64,000 nucleotides of DNA from Mesorhizobium sp. GTDB taxonomy: Bacteria; Pseudomonadota; Alphaproteobacteria; Rhizobiales; Rhizobiaceae. The stretch spans positions 170,475-234,474 of the forward strand of contig SAQL01000008.1 in NCBI GenBank assembly GCA_004020645.1. Reading direction: 5' to 3'. Below are positions 61,400 through 64,000 of this stretch, one piece after another (position 1 is the stretch's first letter; every line of letters begins with the position of its first letter). Position numbers and translations under genes: made by a program. The notes beneath the pieces were generated by a model that saw nothing but the letters and a program-made list of their open reading frames with translations, was not told the origin of the DNA and ran no database searches.

Positions 61400-61525
61400 G
61401 CCGTCCGGCGCTGTCGGGTCAAGTTTGACTCGATCGTTTATCGCACTCGCTGGACGCGGCGGCCGACTGTATTACAGAACCCATCCGAGCCGTGGTGCAA
61501 CGTCAAGGATCGCCTGACCAGCCCT

Positions 61526-61629
61526 AATGCATGTCGCGCAAAAGTGCGCAGCGGTTTTGCGATAACGACATGCATAAAAGCGAGAACTTAAGCGCGTCGC
61601 CTGAATCCAGTCAAACGCGAAGCGCTTTA
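61526..61629. repeat. Palindromic intergenic repeat, copy B
   Basis: Same element as 1869-1971: ATGCATGTCG...CGACATGCAT with inner GCGCAAAAG.GCGCAGCGGTTTTGCG, then AGCGCG...CGCGAAGCGCT. It sits at the 3' end of the minus-strand SH3 gene and downstream of the plus-strand SDR gene, so it may serve both as a terminator. Confidence 0.75.
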
Positions 61630-62454
61630 GGCGCCTGTCTTGAGAAAGCTCTTGTAGATCCAGCCGCGTTTGCCGTTGTGGACGATCTGGCACCATTTCT
61701 TGCAGCCCATCACCTGAACCGAGGTCTTGGCTGGAATGGTGACTATGGCGGCCGCATTGTTGTTCGGGCCGGTGCGCATGGTGACGGCCCTGAGGATGCG
61801 TCCGGTGTCTGCCGCGCTCGCTTTCTTGGCCTCGACTTTGGCCTGGGTGCCATCGTTCTGTGTCGCTGCCGACTCTTCCGGCTTCGGGGAGGGAATGGCG
61901 GCGGTTTGCGCACCGTCCGTCGCCGCCTTGTTGGGAGCGGCGACTTTGGCAACCAATGCTGCCACTTTGGTTTTCGCTGCCGGATCGGCGAGTGCCGCCG
62001 CAGCGGACGGCTTGTCTGCCGTTTTTTCAGCCTGGCCTGCCATCTGGCCGGGTGTGGTCTTCGGTCCCGATCCTGTCCAGCGAGGATCATTGGGCGCCAG
62101 CGCCGGTATCTCGGCCTTCGCCGCAACCACCGCCGGCGAAACCGCATCGGTCTTGCCCGTGCCCTGCTGCACCGCGGCGACCTTCGAGGCCGCGGCCGGC
62201 ACGATCCTTGTTGTTTTTACCGCAATGCTTGAAACGATCTGCTCGGGACTCGCAACCGCTTGTCTCTCGGTGGCCGGCAATGCCAGCCATAGCGCCACCG
62301 CGGCGACGCCAAGCAGTGCTGCTGTGCCAAACCCGGCGATGACCAGATGCAGGTTCGACCGGATTTGCCGCCACAACCTGGGCTGCATGTCGTAGCCAAA
62401 CTGCATCGCAAAGCGCCGTCGTTTCGGCGCGCCGAAACTCAAGGGCTCTCTCAC
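61627..62454 (-). CDS. SH3-domain membrane protein
   Basis: 275 residues from GTG 62454, preferred because GGAGG lies 8 nt upstream; upstream ATGs at 62469 and beyond lie in an open frame of low resemblance. One membrane helix (about residues 40-62, LVIAGFGTAALLGVAAVALW), a long Ala/Lys/Pro-rich linker and a C-terminal bacterial SH3 domain (RAVTMRTGPNNNAAAIVTIP, VMGCKKWCQIVHNGKRGWIY). Periplasmic peptidoglycan or protein binding is likely. Confidence 0.8.
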   Translation of the reverse strand: MREPLSFGAPKRRRFAMQFGYDMQPRLWRQIRSNLHLVIAGFGTAALLGVAAVALWLALPATERQAVASPEQIVSSIAVKTTRIVPAAASKVAAVQQGTGKTDAVSPAVVAAKAEIPALAPNDPRWTGSGPKTTPGQMAGQAEKTADKPSAAAALADPAAKTKVAALVAKVAAPNKAATDGAQTAAIPSPKPEESAATQNDGTQAKVEAKKASAADTGRILRAVTMRTGPNNNAAAIVTIPAKTSVQVMGCKKWCQIVHNGKRGWIYKSFLKTGA

Positions 62455-62639
62455 TCTTGCAACCTCCATTTGCGGGCCGACGTTCTTACGACCTGTGCCG
62501 GGAAAACCGGCATTTGGTCGGCATCGGTCCCAAACCAACGCGGGCAGGCCCGCAAAATCCCCGTTCAACTGCCCTGAGTGCGCATCCTTTGCCGGCGATT
62601 GTGTCATCACTGCGCCCTTGCCGGGCGGATTCTGCACCT

Positions 62640-62677
62640 TTGCAAGAGATTCTGCAACTTGCAAGGGATTTTGCAAC
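62640..62677. promoter_or_regulatory. Tandem 19-bp operator-like repeat
   Basis: TTGCAAGAGATTCTGCAAC is followed directly by TTGCAAGGGATTTTGCAAC. Each unit is itself an imperfect palindrome (TTGCA...TGCAA). The pair lies about 190 bp upstream of the SH3 gene start, beyond the 3' end region of the next gene on the same strand. The binding regulator is not known. Confidence 0.45.
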
Positions 62678-62683
62678 CTATGG

Positions 62684-63970
62684 TTAGACACGGTCTCTTA
62701 AGGCATACCAGTTGAGCGCAAGAAACAGCAGAGGCGCGCGGAAGCGCCGGCCACCGGGAAAGGCCGGGATTTTCAGGTCCTCGATCAGCCTCAGCCGGTC
62801 CTGGTTGCCGGCAACGGTTTCGGCATAGAGCTTGCCGAAAAAGTTCGACAGCATGACGCCGTGGCCGGAATAGCCGCCGACCGAGATCACATTGGGCATC
62901 ACCTCGCGCACGAACGGTTTTCTCGGCATCGTGATGCCGACATAGCCGCCCCAGCCATGGGTGATCTCGACGTCCTTCAGCGCTGGGTAAAGCTCGGCGA
63001 TCTGCCGGCGGATGTGGACATGGATGTCTTTCGGATCGTTGACGGCATAGATCTCGCGCCCGCCGAACAGCAGCCGCCCATCCGTCGATTTGCGGAAGTA
63101 GCGCACGACGAAGCGGGAATCATCGACCGCCTCACCGCCCGGCAGCACGTTTGTGTCAGCCCCCAGCGGCACCGTCGCGCCGATGAAGGAGCCGATCGGC
63201 ATGATATGCGCGGCACTGATCGGCTCGAGCGTGCCGCCATGGGCGTTGACGCCGATCAGACATTTCTCGGCCGATATCGTGCCCTTCTGCGTCGTAACCC
63301 TGACCTTGCCGCCAACGGACGCGATGCCGGTCGCCGGCGTCTGCTCGAACAGCTGCGCGCCAGCCTGCGCCGCCACCTTTGCCGTGCCGATCACCAGTTT
63401 CAGCGGATGGATGTGCCCGGTGCCGGTGTCGCGGGTGCCGCCGAAGTAGCGCGTCGAGCCCAACCGCTCCGCCGTCTCCTTGGCGTCCATGAAGGTGATA
63501 TGCGGATAGCCGAAGCGGTTCGCCATGATCTCGGCATGCGCCTTGTAATCCTCGACATAGCGCTGCTTGTGCGCCACCGACATCTGGCCGGGCATGTAGT
63601 CGATCTCGATCTTGTTGGCGGCGGCGAATTCGAGGAGATGCGCCTTGGCCTCTTCGGCGAGGTCGAACAGCGCCTTGGCACGGGAAAAGCCGTATTCGGC
63701 CTCCAGTTCCTCGGCCCAGGCGCGCTGGCCGGTGCCGAGCTGGCCGCCATTGCGGCCCGATGCGCCGTCGCCGAAACGATGCGCTTCGATCAGCGCGACA
63801 TTGCTGCCGGCCTTGGCGAGGTGCGCCGCCGCCGACAGGCCGGTAAAGCCACCGCCGACGATCACGATATCGCATGTCCGGTCGCCGTCGAGCGCCGGGT
63901 ATTCAGGCCGCGGCCCGGCCGTGTCCTCATACCAGGAGCGGCCGGGGGAGATTGGGGATTGGTAGGGCAT
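62684..63970 (-). CDS. FAD-dependent amino/polyamine oxidoreductase (PuuB-like)
   Basis: 428 residues from ATG 63970. FAD-binding Rossmann motif DIVIVGGGFTGLSAAAHLAK plus EAHRFGDGASGRNGGQLGTG, then a DAO-type domain with GTGHIHPLKLVIGTAKVAAQ and the C-terminal GGYSGHGVMLSNFFGKLYAE. The resemblance is to gamma-glutamylputrescine oxidase PuuB and relatives. Expected reaction: oxidative removal of an amine with release of H2O2 and aldehyde. No other puu genes are in the window, so the substrate is uncertain. Confidence 0.85.
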   Translation of the reverse strand: MPYQSPISPGRSWYEDTAGPRPEYPALDGDRTCDIVIVGGGFTGLSAAAHLAKAGSNVALIEAHRFGDGASGRNGGQLGTGQRAWAEELEAEYGFSRAKALFDLAEEAKAHLLEFAAANKIEIDYMPGQMSVAHKQRYVEDYKAHAEIMANRFGYPHITFMDAKETAERLGSTRYFGGTRDTGTGHIHPLKLVIGTAKVAAQAGAQLFEQTPATGIASVGGKVRVTTQKGTISAEKCLIGVNAHGGTLEPISAAHIMPIGSFIGATVPLGADTNVLPGGEAVDDSRFVVRYFRKSTDGRLLFGGREIYAVNDPKDIHVHIRRQIAELYPALKDVEITHGWGGYVGITMPRKPFVREVMPNVISVGGYSGHGVMLSNFFGKLYAETVAGNQDRLRLIEDLKIPAFPGGRRFRAPLLFLALNWYALRDRV

Positions 63971-64000
63971 GATGCTCGGTTAGGGGTAGGGGAGTAGGGG

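Overview
The window looks like the chromosome of an alphaproteobacterium of the order Hyphomicrobiales (Rhizobiales), most likely Mesorhizobium or a close Phyllobacteriaceae relative. The grounds are high GC, a zwf-pgl-edd Entner-Doudoroff operon, a succinoglycan-type exopolysaccharide (EPS) gene set with a secreted RTX glycanase of the ExsH type, a RirA-type iron box, DUF3606-like and CsbD small proteins, and palindromic intergenic repeats of rhizobial style. The genus is inferred from gene content and protein resemblance; no search was run.

Layout. 0-8.3 kb: 5' end of murA, tRNA-Thr(GGT), a Crp/Fnr regulator, then small accessory and stress-type genes (DUF1236, transglutaminase plus a decayed neighbour, CsbD, DUF3606-like, YihY-type membrane protein). 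8.6-10.7 kb: an orphan TadE/TadG-type pilus-associated operon. 10.9-13.3 kb: a SAF-domain dehydrogenase, a 180-bp MITE-like inverted repeat and proC. 13.5-21.7 kb: EPS genes (Wzy/ExoQ-like polymerase, three glycosyltransferases, a DUF6492-like protein) and the GH16-RTX glycanase. 22-35 kb: accessory segment with an adenylate cyclase-hydrolase fusion, an AfuABC-type ABC transporter with a convergent inositol-phosphatase-family gene, an aminopeptidase lipoprotein, an L,D-transpeptidase and OmpA-type lipoprotein pair, and a 580-residue unknown membrane protein. Most of this segment lies between two 44-bp direct repeats (19298-19341 and 35117-35160) and contains copies of the DUF6492 3' end, so it looks rearranged or inserted. 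35.6-39.6 kb: Wzx flippase and a divergent Wzz/GumC-type co-polymerase, plausibly the other half of the EPS locus. 39.7-43.4 kb: folD, a GlxA-family regulator and a VWA protein.

43.7-55.7 kb is the least stable part. It has a winged-helix/TPR regulator, a second hydrolase-cyclase fusion with the opposite domain order, a cyclase remnant, a LysR remnant, a 22-residue lipoprotein between twin hairpins, and on the minus strand two tandem three-hairpin units resembling the alphaproteobacterial alpha-r14 (cuckoo) sRNAs. It ends in a decaying siderophore-uptake locus: broken MFS exporter, intact periplasmic binding protein, ATPase remnant, and an intact TonB-dependent receptor with a RirA-like iron box upstream. 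56.2-64 kb is core metabolism again: edd, pgl, zwf, an SDR dehydrogenase, an SH3 protein and a PuuB-like oxidase.

The observations most worth a second look are the tandem sRNA candidates at 49562-49826, the pair of mirror-image cyclase/hydrolase fusions that share a 67-bp repeat next to their 3' ends, the direct-repeat-bounded 15.8-kb segment, and the half-dead siderophore locus.
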